DNA of 64,000 nucleotides from Gp6-AA40 sp035496255. Lineage in GTDB: Bacteria; Acidobacteriota; Vicinamibacteria; Vicinamibacterales; UBA2999. The stretch is from positions 1 through 64,000 of the forward strand of contig DATJEU010000071.1 in the NCBI GenBank assembly GCA_035496255.1, given 5' to 3'. A program made the translations under genes and the position numbers. Positions 1-8,129 of this stretch are shown here, one piece after another (position 1 is the first letter of the stretch; each line of letters begins with the position of its first letter). The notes beneath the pieces were generated by a model. It made no database searches. It was not told where the DNA came from and saw only the letters and a list, made by a program, of their open reading frames with translations.

Positions 1-113
1 TCGAGCAGGAGCGTCGGCTCCGCCGCATGGGCGCCGACGGCAATGACCAGCACCAACGCCGCGGACCTGACAAGGTCCGCGCCACGAAGCTCACGAACGT
101 GCCTCACCTGCAT
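1..113 (-). CDS. N-terminus of an exported protein, cut by left window edge
   Basis: Only 37 codons are visible. From ATG at 113 the minus strand encodes an Arg-containing start, then a hydrophobic run (ALVLVIAVGAHA) and a plausible signal-peptidase site before AEPTLLL. It follows the DUF1552 gene by 56 bp on the same strand, so it is probably the next gene of that operon. In Acidobacteria a DUF1592-DUF1552 pair is often followed by an ankyrin-repeat protein, but nothing in the visible residues proves that identity. A palindromic repeat (61-80) lies within the n-region codons. A later start (GTG or TTG just before the hydrophobic run) is possible because no strong ribosome-binding site precedes the ATG. 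Confidence 0.45.
   Translation of the reverse strand, partial: MQVRHVRELRGADLVRSAALVLVIAVGAHAAEPTLLL
61..80. repeat. REP-like palindrome, class A
   Basis: GCGGACCT-GACA-AGGTCCGC: perfect 8-bp arms around a 4-base loop. The same element, with one arm base changed, recurs at 54378-54397. It falls inside the predicted start of the left-edge gene. Confidence 0.7.
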
Positions 114-169
114 CGCACCATCAGCGAAGCCACCATGCACCTTCGTCTCGCACCCTCGTCTCGCACCCT

Positions 170-1456
170 CTACACCTCAGCGAGCTGCCCGCCGCTGTCG
201 CCGATCTTCTCGACCGGGATGTTGTTGCGGTCGAAGATGGTCACGAGCAGATCCGAGAAGCGCGAGTCCTGCGGGTACTTCAGGTGCTGGCCGCCCTTGA
301 TGCGGCCGTGCGCGTGACCGAGGATCGCCGCCGGCAGCGGGTCGTTGTTGTGCCGGTCGCTGTTGCTCATGTTGCTGCCGAACAGGATCGTCGCGTGTTC
401 CAGCACGCTGCCGTCGGCTTCCTGCGCCTTCGACAGGCGATCGACGAACTTGGCGAACACCTGGGCGTGATACGTCTGGATCTGCACCAGCTTGTTCATC
501 TTCTCCGGGTTGTTGCCGTGGTGCGACAGCGGATGGAACCCTTCGGCGATACCGAGGTTCGTGTAGGTCCGCATGCTCGCCTCGTGATCCATCGACATCG
601 TGATGATGCGGGTGATGTCGGCCTGGAACGCCAGCGCCATCAGGTCGAACATCAGCTTGAAGTGCTCGGTGATGTCGTTCGGCGTGCCGACCGGCGCGTC
701 GGGAATGTCGAGCGACGACATGTCCTGCTTCTCCGCCATCTGGACGCGTCGCTCGATCTCGCGCACCGAATCGAGGTAGTCGCCGACCACCACGCGATCC
801 TTGACGCCGAGGCTCGCCTGCAGGCGGTTTGCCTGCTCCTTGACGCGATCGAGGATGCTGCCGGTCTCGCGAAGGATCGCCGCACGTTCGGCGTCGGTGT
901 CTCCCTGGCCGAACAGCTTCTGGAATACCGCGCGCGGATTGCCTTCCTGCGGCAGCGGCTGCGTCGGTGTCCGCCACGCCAGCCGCGCCCCCTGCTGCGA
1001 CGTCGTCAACTCCAGCGACGGCAGGCGCGTGTCCTGGCCGATGTACGGCACCGCCCGCTGATCGGCGGTGACGCCGGCGTCGGGACCGGCGACGCCGTGG
1101 TCCCACGGCTTCACGCAACTGAGCCAGGTGGACTCGATGTAGGCGTGCGGCTCCGGCGTCTCACCCATCTTGTTGCGCAGGCCCGAGACGATGGTCATGT
1201 GCTGCCGGTACGGTGCGAGCGGCTCGAGGATCGGCGACATGGCGTACGTCGCGCCCGTCTCCTTCGGCGACCAGCGATCCATGATCGCGCCGTGCGGGAA
1301 ACCGACGAAGGCCAGCCGCTTCGGCGGCGCGCCGGCGGGTGTCGCCGCCCACGCCGTGGCCGCCGGGTTCATCGCGTCGATCAGCGGCAGCGCGATCGTC
1401 GCGCCCACGCCCTTGAGCACCATGCGCCGTGAGATGGATTTCTGCGACAGAAACAT
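170..1456 (-). CDS. DUF1552 domain protein, Tat-exported
   Basis: 428 aa. The N-terminus carries a twin-arginine signal (SRRMVLKGVGATIALPLID), so the product is probably exported folded. The body matches the DUF1552 family, which resembles the alkaline-phosphatase/sulfatase-like DUF1501 proteins: FVGFPHGAIMD near residue 50, MTIVSGLRNKMGE near 88, and a C-terminal LFGSNMSNSDRHNNDPLP segment. The biochemical role of the family is unknown; in Planctomycetes and Acidobacteria it is almost always next to a DUF1592-type cytochrome protein, as here (33 bp downstream of it). ATG at 1456 is chosen because it begins the Tat signal and has GAGAGG a few bases upstream. Confidence 0.9.
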   Translation of the reverse strand: MFLSQKSISRRMVLKGVGATIALPLIDAMNPAATAWAATPAGAPPKRLAFVGFPHGAIMDRWSPKETGATYAMSPILEPLAPYRQHMTIVSGLRNKMGETPEPHAYIESTWLSCVKPWDHGVAGPDAGVTADQRAVPYIGQDTRLPSLELTTSQQGARLAWRTPTQPLPQEGNPRAVFQKLFGQGDTDAERAAILRETGSILDRVKEQANRLQASLGVKDRVVVGDYLDSVREIERRVQMAEKQDMSSLDIPDAPVGTPNDITEHFKLMFDLMALAFQADITRIITMSMDHEASMRTYTNLGIAEGFHPLSHHGNNPEKMNKLVQIQTYHAQVFAKFVDRLSKAQEADGSVLEHATILFGSNMSNSDRHNNDPLPAAILGHAHGRIKGGQHLKYPQDSRFSDLLVTIFDRNNIPVEKIGDSGGQLAEV

Positions 1457-1468
1457 GTGAGCCTCTCT

Positions 1469-1489
1469 GGAATTCAGAATTCTGTATTT
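1469..1489. repeat. AT-rich palindromic spacer GAATTCAGAATTC
   Basis: The 33-bp gap between the DUF1592- and DUF1552-family genes consists largely of GGAATTCAGAATTCTG. It is the same word family (aattcagaat / attctgcattctg) that makes up the inverted repeat at 3908-4016. Short, AT-rich and self-complementary; it looks like a remnant of a dispersed repeat rather than a gene. Confidence 0.6.
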
Positions 1490-4015
1490 CTATTTCGCCG
1501 CCGTCGACGTCTCCGGCGTTCTCGTCGGCACCCGTCTCTTCCTGAACTGATCGCTCTTCACGATCGCCTGCACGATCGCCGACAACCGGTAGTCGCTGCT
1601 CGCGGCGCCGCGGACGATCTTTCGCACCGTCGGCATGTCGTAATACTGCGTCGTGCGGCCGGTGGCGTACGTCAACAGGCCTTCCGTGAACGTCTGCACG
1701 AACATGTCCGGGTGCCGCAGCAGTGCATTCCGCAGGTCGTCCGGTCCCTCGAGCGGCGTGCCGTCCGGCAGGAAGCCCGACGCATCGATCGCCGCGTTGG
1801 CGTAACGATCGCGGTCGCGCCAGCGGCCGGTGGCGTCGAAGTTCTCGAGCGCCAGGCCGAGTGGATCCATCACCGCGTGGCACGACGCGCATGTCGGACT
1901 CGCGCGGTGCTTCGCCATCATCTCGCGCACGGTCAGCGCCTTCGTCGTCCCGATGTCCTTCTCGTCGAGCGTCGGCACGTTGGGCGGCGGATTGGCCGGC
2001 GGCACGCCTTCGATGTGCCGCAGGATGAACGAGCCGCGCAGCACGGGCGACGTGCGATTCGGATACGCCGCTGCCATCAACACGGCGCCCTTGCCGAGCA
2101 ATCCCCAGCGGACGGAATCCTTCAGCTCGACACGCTGGAAGCGATCGCCCTTGATGTCGGTGATGCCGTACTGCAGCGCGACGCGCTCGTTGAGGAACGT
2201 ATGCTTGGCGCGCAGCAGATCGACGACGCTGCGGTCTTCGCGGAAGATGCTGTCGGCGAACAGCGTCAGCTCGGTGCGGAAGTCGTCACGCGGGTCGGAT
2301 CGGCCCGACGCGTACGGGAACACCGCCGAGTCCGGCACGATCTCGTCGAGCCGCTTCATGTCGAGCCACTGCGACAGGAAGTTGCTCGCGAGCGTGATCG
2401 AGCGCGGATCCGCGAGCATCCGCCGCACTTCCCTGTCGATCACGGCCGGCTCCTTCAGCTTGCCGTCGATCGCCGTCTGCAGCAGCTCGTCGTCGGGGAT
2501 CGTGTTCCACAGGAAGAACGACAGGTTCGAGGCGAGCTCGAGATCGCTGATCGTGTAGGTCTCGCCCGGCCGCAGTCCCGCCGGGACATGTTCGGCGCGA
2601 TACAGGAAGAACGGACTCGCCAGCATGCCGGTGATCGCGCTGCGGACGCCGGCCTCGAAGCCGTCCCTCGACTCCGCTCGGGATGGCCCTGAGCCTGTCG
2701 AAGGGCCTCCGTCTTTCACGCCGTCACGGTAGTACGCCAGCAGTTCGTTGACGTCCTCGACCGACACGGGACGACGGTACGCACGACGTGCGAGCGTTGA
2801 GATGATTTGCTGAGCGCATCTGGTTTGCGCTTCTACCGTCGCCGTCTTCGCCGGCGTGCAGACGAAGACGCGGGCACGGCTCGGCGTCGAGCTCAGGCCC
2901 GTCACGTCGAACGGGCCGCGCACCTGGAACGAGTTGACCCGGTACAATCGATCCTGTCCGCCGCCCGGCGAGAACATCTGCAGCTCGTCATCCGATTCCG
3001 CGAACGTCCGGCGCCTGAAGGTGACGCCAAGCTTGTGCGGCCCGGCAGTGGCGAAGAACTTGATGTTCTTCAGCCGCGCGTTCACGCGATCGAGGGCGCC
3101 GTTCTGCACCTGGTCGTACAGCTTCATGTCCTCTTCGCCGCCGATCACCGTCTCGTAGACCACCTTGTCGTCCAGGACCACCACCAGCGGGTTGGCGAAC
3201 TCCATCCCGTTGCCCCAGATGTGCGTGGCCATGTCGGCGATGTCGACGATGTAGTCGCCGTCGGACGGCAGATCGACGTTGGCGAGGATGCCGCCGCGGG
3301 TGCCCAGCGGCAGGCCGGGGACGTGCGTCAGTTGCTGGCCAGGACCGGCGCGGAAGGTCCAGCCACCAGGGCGCGCGTCGGCGCGGCCAAGCGCCCTGAC
3401 GGCCACCTGGCGCGCGGCGGTCACGTACTGCTCGATGAACGACGGCGATACCTGCAGCGCCGACGCGATGTTGTCGAACCCATCCGCGACATCGTCCGTC
3501 GGCAGAATCGCCGCGGCGTCGAAGTCGACGGCCAGCAGATCGCGCACCGCGTTCGAGTACTCCTTGCGGTTGAGCCGATGGAGGACAACTTGATCTGGAA
3601 TGTGCTGCGAGCCGTCCGCGCGATCGAGCGACGTTTCGAGCCAGCCGACGAGCGCGTCACTGGTCGCCGCATCAGGCTGCTTCGCGCCGGGCGGCGGCAT
3701 CACGTGCCCTTTCAGCTTCCGCACCGCCTTCTCGAAGGTCTCACCCATCTGCGCGACGCGATCCGGTGTCAGACCTTCGAAGCTGACGCCGCCCGTCTTC
3801 GCGCGATCGTTGTGGCAACCAACGCAGTAGGTATTGATCGTTGCCAGTTGCTTCTGCGCATCGGCGGGGGCAGGAGCGGGCGTCTGGGGCGCGCGGGCGG
3901 AGACGACAATGCAGAATGCAAAATGCAGAATGCAGACCGCGATCAGCAGTCGCCGACGGCGGCGGCTAATCTTCGTTCTCTCTGCACTCTGCAGTCTGCA
4001 TTCTGAATTCTGCAT
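1490..4015 (-). CDS. DUF1592-family haem-motif exported protein (DUF1587/1595/1592/1588/1585)
   Basis: 841 aa. After the signal peptide there is a cytochrome-c-like CVGCH (about residues 64-68), a DUF1587 core (LNRKEYSNAVRDLL), a lectin-like middle, DUF1595 (LARRAYRRPVSVEDV), DUF1592 (FEAGVRSAITGMLASPFFLYR), DUF1588 (SPVLRGSFILRHIEGVPPANP with a second CASCH) and DUF1585 (FVQTFTEGLLTYATGR). The family is typical of Planctomycetes and Acidobacteria; its substrate is unknown. ATG at 4015 is preferred over an upstream in-frame codon at 4081 because it follows AGGACGG and avoids overlap with the preceding gene. Two oddities: the signal-peptide codons are an inverted repeat, and about 15 residues near 436-450 come from a dispersed repeat. 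Confidence 0.9.
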   Translation of the reverse strand: MQNSECRLQSAERTKISRRRRRLLIAVCILHFAFCIVVSARAPQTPAPAPADAQKQLATINTYCVGCHNDRAKTGGVSFEGLTPDRVAQMGETFEKAVRKLKGHVMPPPGAKQPDAATSDALVGWLETSLDRADGSQHIPDQVVLHRLNRKEYSNAVRDLLAVDFDAAAILPTDDVADGFDNIASALQVSPSFIEQYVTAARQVAVRALGRADARPGGWTFRAGPGQQLTHVPGLPLGTRGGILANVDLPSDGDYIVDIADMATHIWGNGMEFANPLVVVLDDKVVYETVIGGEEDMKLYDQVQNGALDRVNARLKNIKFFATAGPHKLGVTFRRRTFAESDDELQMFSPGGGQDRLYRVNSFQVRGPFDVTGLSSTPSRARVFVCTPAKTATVEAQTRCAQQIISTLARRAYRRPVSVEDVNELLAYYRDGVKDGGPSTGSGPSRAESRDGFEAGVRSAITGMLASPFFLYRAEHVPAGLRPGETYTISDLELASNLSFFLWNTIPDDELLQTAIDGKLKEPAVIDREVRRMLADPRSITLASNFLSQWLDMKRLDEIVPDSAVFPYASGRSDPRDDFRTELTLFADSIFREDRSVVDLLRAKHTFLNERVALQYGITDIKGDRFQRVELKDSVRWGLLGKGAVLMAAAYPNRTSPVLRGSFILRHIEGVPPANPPPNVPTLDEKDIGTTKALTVREMMAKHRASPTCASCHAVMDPLGLALENFDATGRWRDRDRYANAAIDASGFLPDGTPLEGPDDLRNALLRHPDMFVQTFTEGLLTYATGRTTQYYDMPTVRKIVRGAASSDYRLSAIVQAIVKSDQFRKRRVPTRTPETSTAAK
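2664..2710. repeat. Dispersed repeat inserted in frame in a gene
   Basis: The minus strand reads GGCCCTTCGACAGGCTCAGG followed by CCATCCCGAGCGGAGTCGAG, a sequence I recognise as a common dispersed repeat in environmental bacteria. Here it encodes GPSTGSGPSRAESRDG between the DUF1595 and DUF1592 parts of the host protein without breaking the frame. Confidence 0.7.
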
Positions 4016-4016
4016 T
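3908..4016. repeat. Imperfect inverted repeat that encodes a signal peptide
   Basis: The left arm (3908-3938) is built of aatgcagaatgc units; the right arm (3980-4016) is the same word inverted (gcattctgaattctgcatt). They flank a 41-bp loop. Read on the minus strand, the right arm gives the start codon and MQNSECRLQSAE, the loop gives the basic RRRRR segment, and the left arm gives the hydrophobic VCILHFAFCIVV core. Confidence 0.75.
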
Positions 4017-4022
4017 TCCGTC

Positions 4023-4946
4023 CTATGCGTCCGGCGACAGATACGCCCACAGGCTTTCGAACGCGCGGCGGACGAACTCATCGCCGTTGCCCATCTGCGC
4101 GTCGAATTCTTTCGTCGGCTTCGCCTCGACCGCCTCGCTGGGGCTGTGACCCTTGTTCAACAGCTGCGTCAGGCGATCGTGGATGGTGCCGTACATCTCG
4201 TACTGCGCTTTGAGATCGGTGAACGCGAGGACGGGACCACGCCCGGGAACGATCTTCGTCTCGGCGTTCGCGATCGTCTGGAGCCGCTGCAGGCCGCCGA
4301 CGATGCCGCCGATCCAGCCACCGCTCGTCCAGTCCACGACCGGCCAGCCCTGACCCGAGACCGTATCGCCGACGGCGAGCACGTTCGGCTTCGCGAAGTG
4401 GACGTAGAGATCGCCGTCGGTGTGCGCGGCGTCGGGAATGTAGCCGTAGCGAACGTCAGCGTCGATCTGTCCCGTCGTATAGAACGTCTTGTTCGGCTGC
4501 GCGACCTTCGGCAACCGCGTGAACGTGCGGCCGTTCCAGGGCCACGTGACGTCGGTCGTGAGCCAGAGGCGCGTGTTCTCCTGCGCGATGATCGTCTTGC
4601 CCGCCTGGCCCACCGTCTCGTTCGACCCGGTCTGTTCGGGATGCCAGTGCGTGTTGACCAGCGTGGTCACCGGGCCGCCGCCGGGGAGTGCGGCAACGGT
4701 CTTCATCAGCGCGGCGGATGCGGCCGCCGAGCAACCGTCCACGAGCAGCACACTGCCGTCGCCGGTTTGTGCGACGACGTTCGCCTCGCCCGGCAACTGG
4801 ACGAGAAAGAGATCGTCCGCAAGACGCAGCGTGTTCGGCGGCAGCGATCCCTGCGCGAACGTCAGCCGCCCGCGTGCGCCGAGCGCCACGCCGGCGGCAC
4901 CGGCGAGTGCGGTTCGCAGCAGGTCGCGTCGAGTATGGCCACCCAT
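4023..4946 (-). CDS. Metallo-beta-lactamase-fold protein with degenerate metal site, Tat-type signal
   Basis: 307 aa. The N-terminus (HTRRDLLRTALAGAAGVALG) is a twin-arginine-type signal. The fold is recognisable from VLLVDGCSAA, THWHPEQTGSN and AAHTDGDLYVHF. The canonical metal motif HxHxDH reads H100-W-H102-P-E-Q here, so Asp and the last His are replaced by Glu and Gln, and the usual GHG loop near the C-terminus reads PGRGP. The middle His (AHTDGD) is kept. The enzyme may bind one metal or use altered ligands; the substrate is unknown. It is first in the minus-strand run that continues 7 bp later with the DUF1592-family gene. Confidence 0.85.
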   Translation of the reverse strand: MGGHTRRDLLRTALAGAAGVALGARGRLTFAQGSLPPNTLRLADDLFLVQLPGEANVVAQTGDGSVLLVDGCSAAASAALMKTVAALPGGGPVTTLVNTHWHPEQTGSNETVGQAGKTIIAQENTRLWLTTDVTWPWNGRTFTRLPKVAQPNKTFYTTGQIDADVRYGYIPDAAHTDGDLYVHFAKPNVLAVGDTVSGQGWPVVDWTSGGWIGGIVGGLQRLQTIANAETKIVPGRGPVLAFTDLKAQYEMYGTIHDRLTQLLNKGHSPSEAVEAKPTKEFDAQMGNGDEFVRRAFESLWAYLSPDA

Positions 4947-5020
4947 GTGGCCCTCTATTTAACAGGAATTCCGGGATGGCAGCGTGAACCTTTTGCGCGC
5001 GGGTGACGTTATACCCGCAC

Positions 5021-5836
5021 ATGCGGAAATGGCGGATTCTGGCCGTAGTCGCGGCCGTCTCGGTCGGCCTGCCCATCCAGGCTCAGGCGCCGGCGTTCGA
5101 TGCAGCGTCAGTGAAACGCGCGACCGAACCGGGCGGCTATATGGGGGCCCAGCCCGGCGGTCGCTTCACCGCCAAAGGAGTGTCACTCCAGGATCTGCTT
5201 GTCTTTGCCTACGACGTGCAGCCCTACCAGATCGTTGGCGGACCGGCGTGGCTCGACGTCGATCGCTGGGACGTGACCGCGGCCGGCGCGCCCGAACCGC
5301 GCGCGAGCACGCTGCTCGCACTGCAACAGTTACTCGGCGACCGCTTCTCGCTGGCCGTGAGACGCGAAACGCGCGAGATGCCGGTGTATGCACTGACACT
5401 CGCGCGCGGCGATGGCCGCCTCGGCCCGGGCCTGAAACGGTCCGATTTCGATTGCGAGGCGGCGCAGGCCGAGGCGAGGCGGACGCGGGTGGTCGCGCCA
5501 GAGGCGCGCACCCGGTGCTTCGCGAATGGTCGCGTCGGCAGCATCCAGATGGGCGGCACTTCGATGAGCGTACTCGCGCCGATGCTCTCGACGCGCTTGC
5601 AACGGACGGTCGTCGATCGCACCGGGCTGACCGGCCCATGGGATCTGACGCTGACCTACCGCCCGGAGATCGCCGCCGGCGCCGCCGCTCCCAACAGCGC
5701 GCCATCCACCGTCGATCCGAATGCGCCGTCACTCTTCACCGCCGTGCAGGAGCAGCTCGGGCTCAAGCTGGAAAGCACGCGCGCGCCGGTGCCGGTGCTG
5801 GTGATCGATCGCGCCGAATTCGCACGGGAGAACTGA
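5021..5836 (+). CDS. TIGR03435-family exported protein
   Basis: 271 aa. A signal peptide (MRKWRILAVVAAVSVGLPIQAQA) precedes the mature start FDAASVKRA, the family hallmark. Further family motifs are ISVS-like LQDLLVFAYDVQPYQIVGGPAW, an R-F-S-L-x-x-R-R-E-T-R segment, VVDRTGLTGPWDLTLTY and the C-terminal LGLKLESTRAPVPVLVIDRAE. The family is abundant in soil Acidobacteria and its function is unknown. The ATG at 5021 starts the signal peptide cleanly; a GTG at 5003 would add six residues. It is divergent from the metallo-beta-lactamase-fold gene, 74 bp away. Confidence 0.88.
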   Translation: MRKWRILAVVAAVSVGLPIQAQAPAFDAASVKRATEPGGYMGAQPGGRFTAKGVSLQDLLVFAYDVQPYQIVGGPAWLDVDRWDVTAAGAPEPRASTLLALQQLLGDRFSLAVRRETREMPVYALTLARGDGRLGPGLKRSDFDCEAAQAEARRTRVVAPEARTRCFANGRVGSIQMGGTSMSVLAPMLSTRLQRTVVDRTGLTGPWDLTLTYRPEIAAGAAAPNSAPSTVDPNAPSLFTAVQEQLGLKLESTRAPVPVLVIDRAEFAREN

Positions 5837-5877
5837 CTCATACCCGGATAACGAAGGGTGCGGCGTCAACGACAGTC

Positions 5878-5917
5878 ACCACGAAGACACGAAGCACACG
5901 AAGACGCACGGAGGCGG
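5878..5917. repeat. Dispersed CACGAAGACACGAAG repeat, copy 1
   Basis: CACCACGAAGACACGAAGCA continuing into cacgaagacgcacggaggcgg. The same words recur at 30240-30297. Low-complexity, purine-rich, intergenic. The rest of 5837-6113 shows no gene. Confidence 0.65.
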
Positions 5918-6113
5918 CCGCCCACCATGCGGGCCGCATCTGATCGCGTGAAGTGGTCACATGCAAACCGCTCACGAGTCACCTGCGGCTTGCACACAGC
6001 TGACCGATGACTCCTCCCGGGAGTTGCGCAACCGTCAGTCGTTGGGGACTGGGAATTGTCGATCACTCCCCAGACTCCGAGGTCCTGGGCTCACCCAACG
6101 CCGACGCAGCGAA

Positions 6114-6593
6114 TCACTGACCGCGACTCAGCTCGGCGGCGTGACGTTCGATCTGTTCCTGCACCTGCCGCCGGAACTCCAGCGGGTTGGCGATCAGCAT
6201 GAACACTTCCTTCGATCCGCCGGTGCCGACGATCACCACCGTCCCGTAACCCAGCATGCGGCCGACGACGCCCTGATCGACCGCGATCTCTTCGACCTTC
6301 GACAACAGCATCTCGATCGCGCGGCGGCGGATCGTCCCGAGCTTGACGACGACGCGCTTGTTGGTAACGGTGAATTCGGCGCTGGCGCGCGCAATCGCCC
6401 GCGCGACCAGCCAGATCAGTCCGGCGACGAACAGGATGCTGGCGAGCACGAGCATCGCGTTCCTCCGGCTGATGACCAGCGGGATGATCGCGATCACCAC
6501 GAGCAGCACCGGGCCGATGAACACCACCAGGTGCTGGCGCGATCGGTAGATCACGCGCTCACCGCTCAACAGATGCTTGTCGACGTATGCCAC
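6114..6593 (-). CDS. Bacterial PH-domain membrane protein (bPH2/DUF304-like)
   Basis: 159 aa. Two adjacent hydrophobic segments (VVFIGPVLLVVIAIIPLVI and AMLVLASILFVAGLIWLV) form a membrane hairpin after an N-terminal GERVIYRSRQH segment, followed by a PH-like core: FTVTNKRVVVKLGTIRRRAIEM, LSKVEEIAVDQGVVGRMLGYG and TVVIVGTGG. This is the YdbS/YdbT-type layout; the role is unknown. I chose GTG at 6593 because AGGAGGG lies six bases upstream and the family normally begins at this point. A REP-like palindrome sits just upstream at 6619-6640. Confidence 0.85.
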   Translation of the reverse strand: MAYVDKHLLSGERVIYRSRQHLVVFIGPVLLVVIAIIPLVISRRNAMLVLASILFVAGLIWLVARAIARASAEFTVTNKRVVVKLGTIRRRAIEMLLSKVEEIAVDQGVVGRMLGYGTVVIVGTGGSKEVFMLIANPLEFRRQVQEQIERHAAELSRGQ

Positions 6594-6618
6594 TCGTCCC
6601 TCCTCGGAGCGAAGACGA

Positions 6619-6640
6619 AGGCCGACCTGAAGGTTGGCCT
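6619..6640. repeat. REP-like palindrome, class B
   Basis: AGGCCGACC-TGAA-GGTTGGCCT: 9-bp arms with one mismatch around TGAA. It lies between the PH-domain gene and the PRC-barrel gene and resembles 38539-38560 and 59963-59984. Confidence 0.65.
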
Positions 6641-6813
6641 GTACGCATTGCCGTGAGCACGCGGGTCCACCGGCGGTCGACCTCTTCCTGCTCGGGGACG
6701 ATGATAGGCCAGCCAGCGGATCGTCCACAGGGCCCGGCTTCGGCCGGCACGACTCGAGCGCAGATGCCGCTGCGCGGGCATCGCCGTTGCACCGAGTAGC
6801 TCGGGAGGGCGCG

Positions 6814-7308
6814 ATGCAACGAGTGACGGACGTGGTAGGCAAACCGATCGTGTCGGCGGAGAACGGCGCGCGCGTCGGCAAAGTCTCGGATGTGCTCCTC
6901 GACGGGGATTCGCGCCACGTCGTCGGCCTCGTCGTCGCGGGCGGAGTGATCGCGTCCGAGCAGGTCGTGCCCTTCAGCGAAGTGCAGACGCTGGGGCGGG
7001 ACGCTGTGCTGGTGCGCACGGCCGGCGGGGTGATCACGCGGAAGGCCTGGCGTCAACAGAGCGTGAGCGCGGCGCGCTCGAGCAGCCTGGAGAACCGGCC
7101 GATCTTCACCGACGCGGGACGCGCACTCGGACGTGTCCGCAGTGTGCAGGTGGACGAGACGACCGGTGACGTGCAGGGTTTCGAAGTGACGGGACGCGCA
7201 TTCCAAGGGGTGCTGCCGCGTCAGTCGGCCGATGCGGCGGCGGTCGTCGGGCCCGACGCGATCATCGTCCCGGAGTCGTTCGCGCCCGAGATAAGCCGCC
7301 GCGGATGA
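6814..7308 (+). CDS. Double PRC-barrel domain protein
   Basis: 164 aa. Two PRC-barrel repeats are visible: DVVGKPIVSAENGARVGKVSDVLL (about 5-28) with a following HVVGLVV strand, and ENRPIFTDAGRALGRVRSVQV (about 88-110) with DVQGFEV. PRC barrels serve as RNA- or protein-interaction modules in RimM and photosynthetic reaction centres; the role of free-standing copies is not established. No signal or membrane segment, so it should be cytoplasmic. The ATG at 6814 is supported by GGGAGGG nine bases upstream and by the domain starting directly after it; longer frame extensions upstream have no family resemblance. Confidence 0.8.
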   Translation: MQRVTDVVGKPIVSAENGARVGKVSDVLLDGDSRHVVGLVVAGGVIASEQVVPFSEVQTLGRDAVLVRTAGGVITRKAWRQQSVSAARSSSLENRPIFTDAGRALGRVRSVQVDETTGDVQGFEVTGRAFQGVLPRQSADAAAVVGPDAIIVPESFAPEISRRG

Positions 7309-7519
7309 ATCCGAGCGGCGCCGCAGAAGGCGCAGAGCGCGGCTCCGCTCCTCGAGTCGCGGCCTAACGAAATTGAGCGGCAACGAACAAATCGGCCGGG
7401 CCACCCCTCCGTTCGCGGTGAGAGCGGACATCGCTCAAGTCTTTCATCATCGGTAGTTTGCTGCCTTCGATACGGTTGGGCTCCGTCCTTGCTGAAAGCC
7501 CGGCCGGAGAAGGAGCGCT

Positions 7520-8104
7520 ATGCGACGCATGCTGCCTGTTGTTGCCCTGCTGACCGCGATCGGCTGCGGCGGCACCTCACCCGTCTCGCCCTCGGATATC
7601 GACAAGGGCACCGCGGGAACACTCAACATCCGCCTCACCGACAACCCGTTCGATTCGGCGCGCGCGGTGCTGATCACGTTCTCGGAAGTGTCCGTTCAGC
7701 GCGACGGGAATTGGTCGAAAGTCCCGTTCCCGGATTCGAGCGCGCCCACGTGGACGTGCGATTTGAAGAAACTCGAAGGCGGCGGCCAGGATCTGCTGGC
7801 GACCGCGGTGTTTCCGATCACCGATTTCACGTTGGTGCGCCTGATCATCCAGAGCGCCACCGTCTATACCGACAATCCCACGACGAGCAGCACGCCGTGC
7901 GCACGGTCGATCGCGGCGCCTGCCGGCTCCGCGTCACAGATGACAATCCTCGCGACGGAAGCGAGCACGAACGGGGCGTTTTCCGTCAGGGGCGGGGGAT
8001 CTACCACCGTGCTGCTCGATCTCGACGGAGAGGCGTCGATCACGCGTCCAAATCCGTCGGATTATCGGTTGAGCCCGGTGTTGCGGCTGGTCAGCGTGCA
8101 GTGA
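7520..8104 (+). CDS. DUF4382-type lipoprotein
   Basis: 194 aa. The signal MRRMLPVVALLTAIGC ends in a lipobox (TAIGC), so the mature protein is expected to be lipid-anchored. The mature part begins GTLNIRLTDNPFDSARAVLITFSEVSVQ, the typical start of DUF4382 domains, with a later TDFTLVRLIIQSATVY strand and a C-terminal RLSPVLRLVSVQ. DUF4382 proteins are small extracytoplasmic beta-rich proteins of unknown function. AAGGAGCG precedes the ATG. It stands alone between a plus-strand PRC-barrel gene (211 bp away, gap featureless) and a convergent acyltransferase. Confidence 0.8.
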   Translation: MRRMLPVVALLTAIGCGGTSPVSPSDIDKGTAGTLNIRLTDNPFDSARAVLITFSEVSVQRDGNWSKVPFPDSSAPTWTCDLKKLEGGGQDLLATAVFPITDFTLVRLIIQSATVYTDNPTTSSTPCARSIAAPAGSASQMTILATEASTNGAFSVRGGGSTTVLLDLDGEASITRPNPSDYRLSPVLRLVSVQ

Positions 8105-8129
8105 GCGCGGGAGTCGCCCCCTGCGTGCC

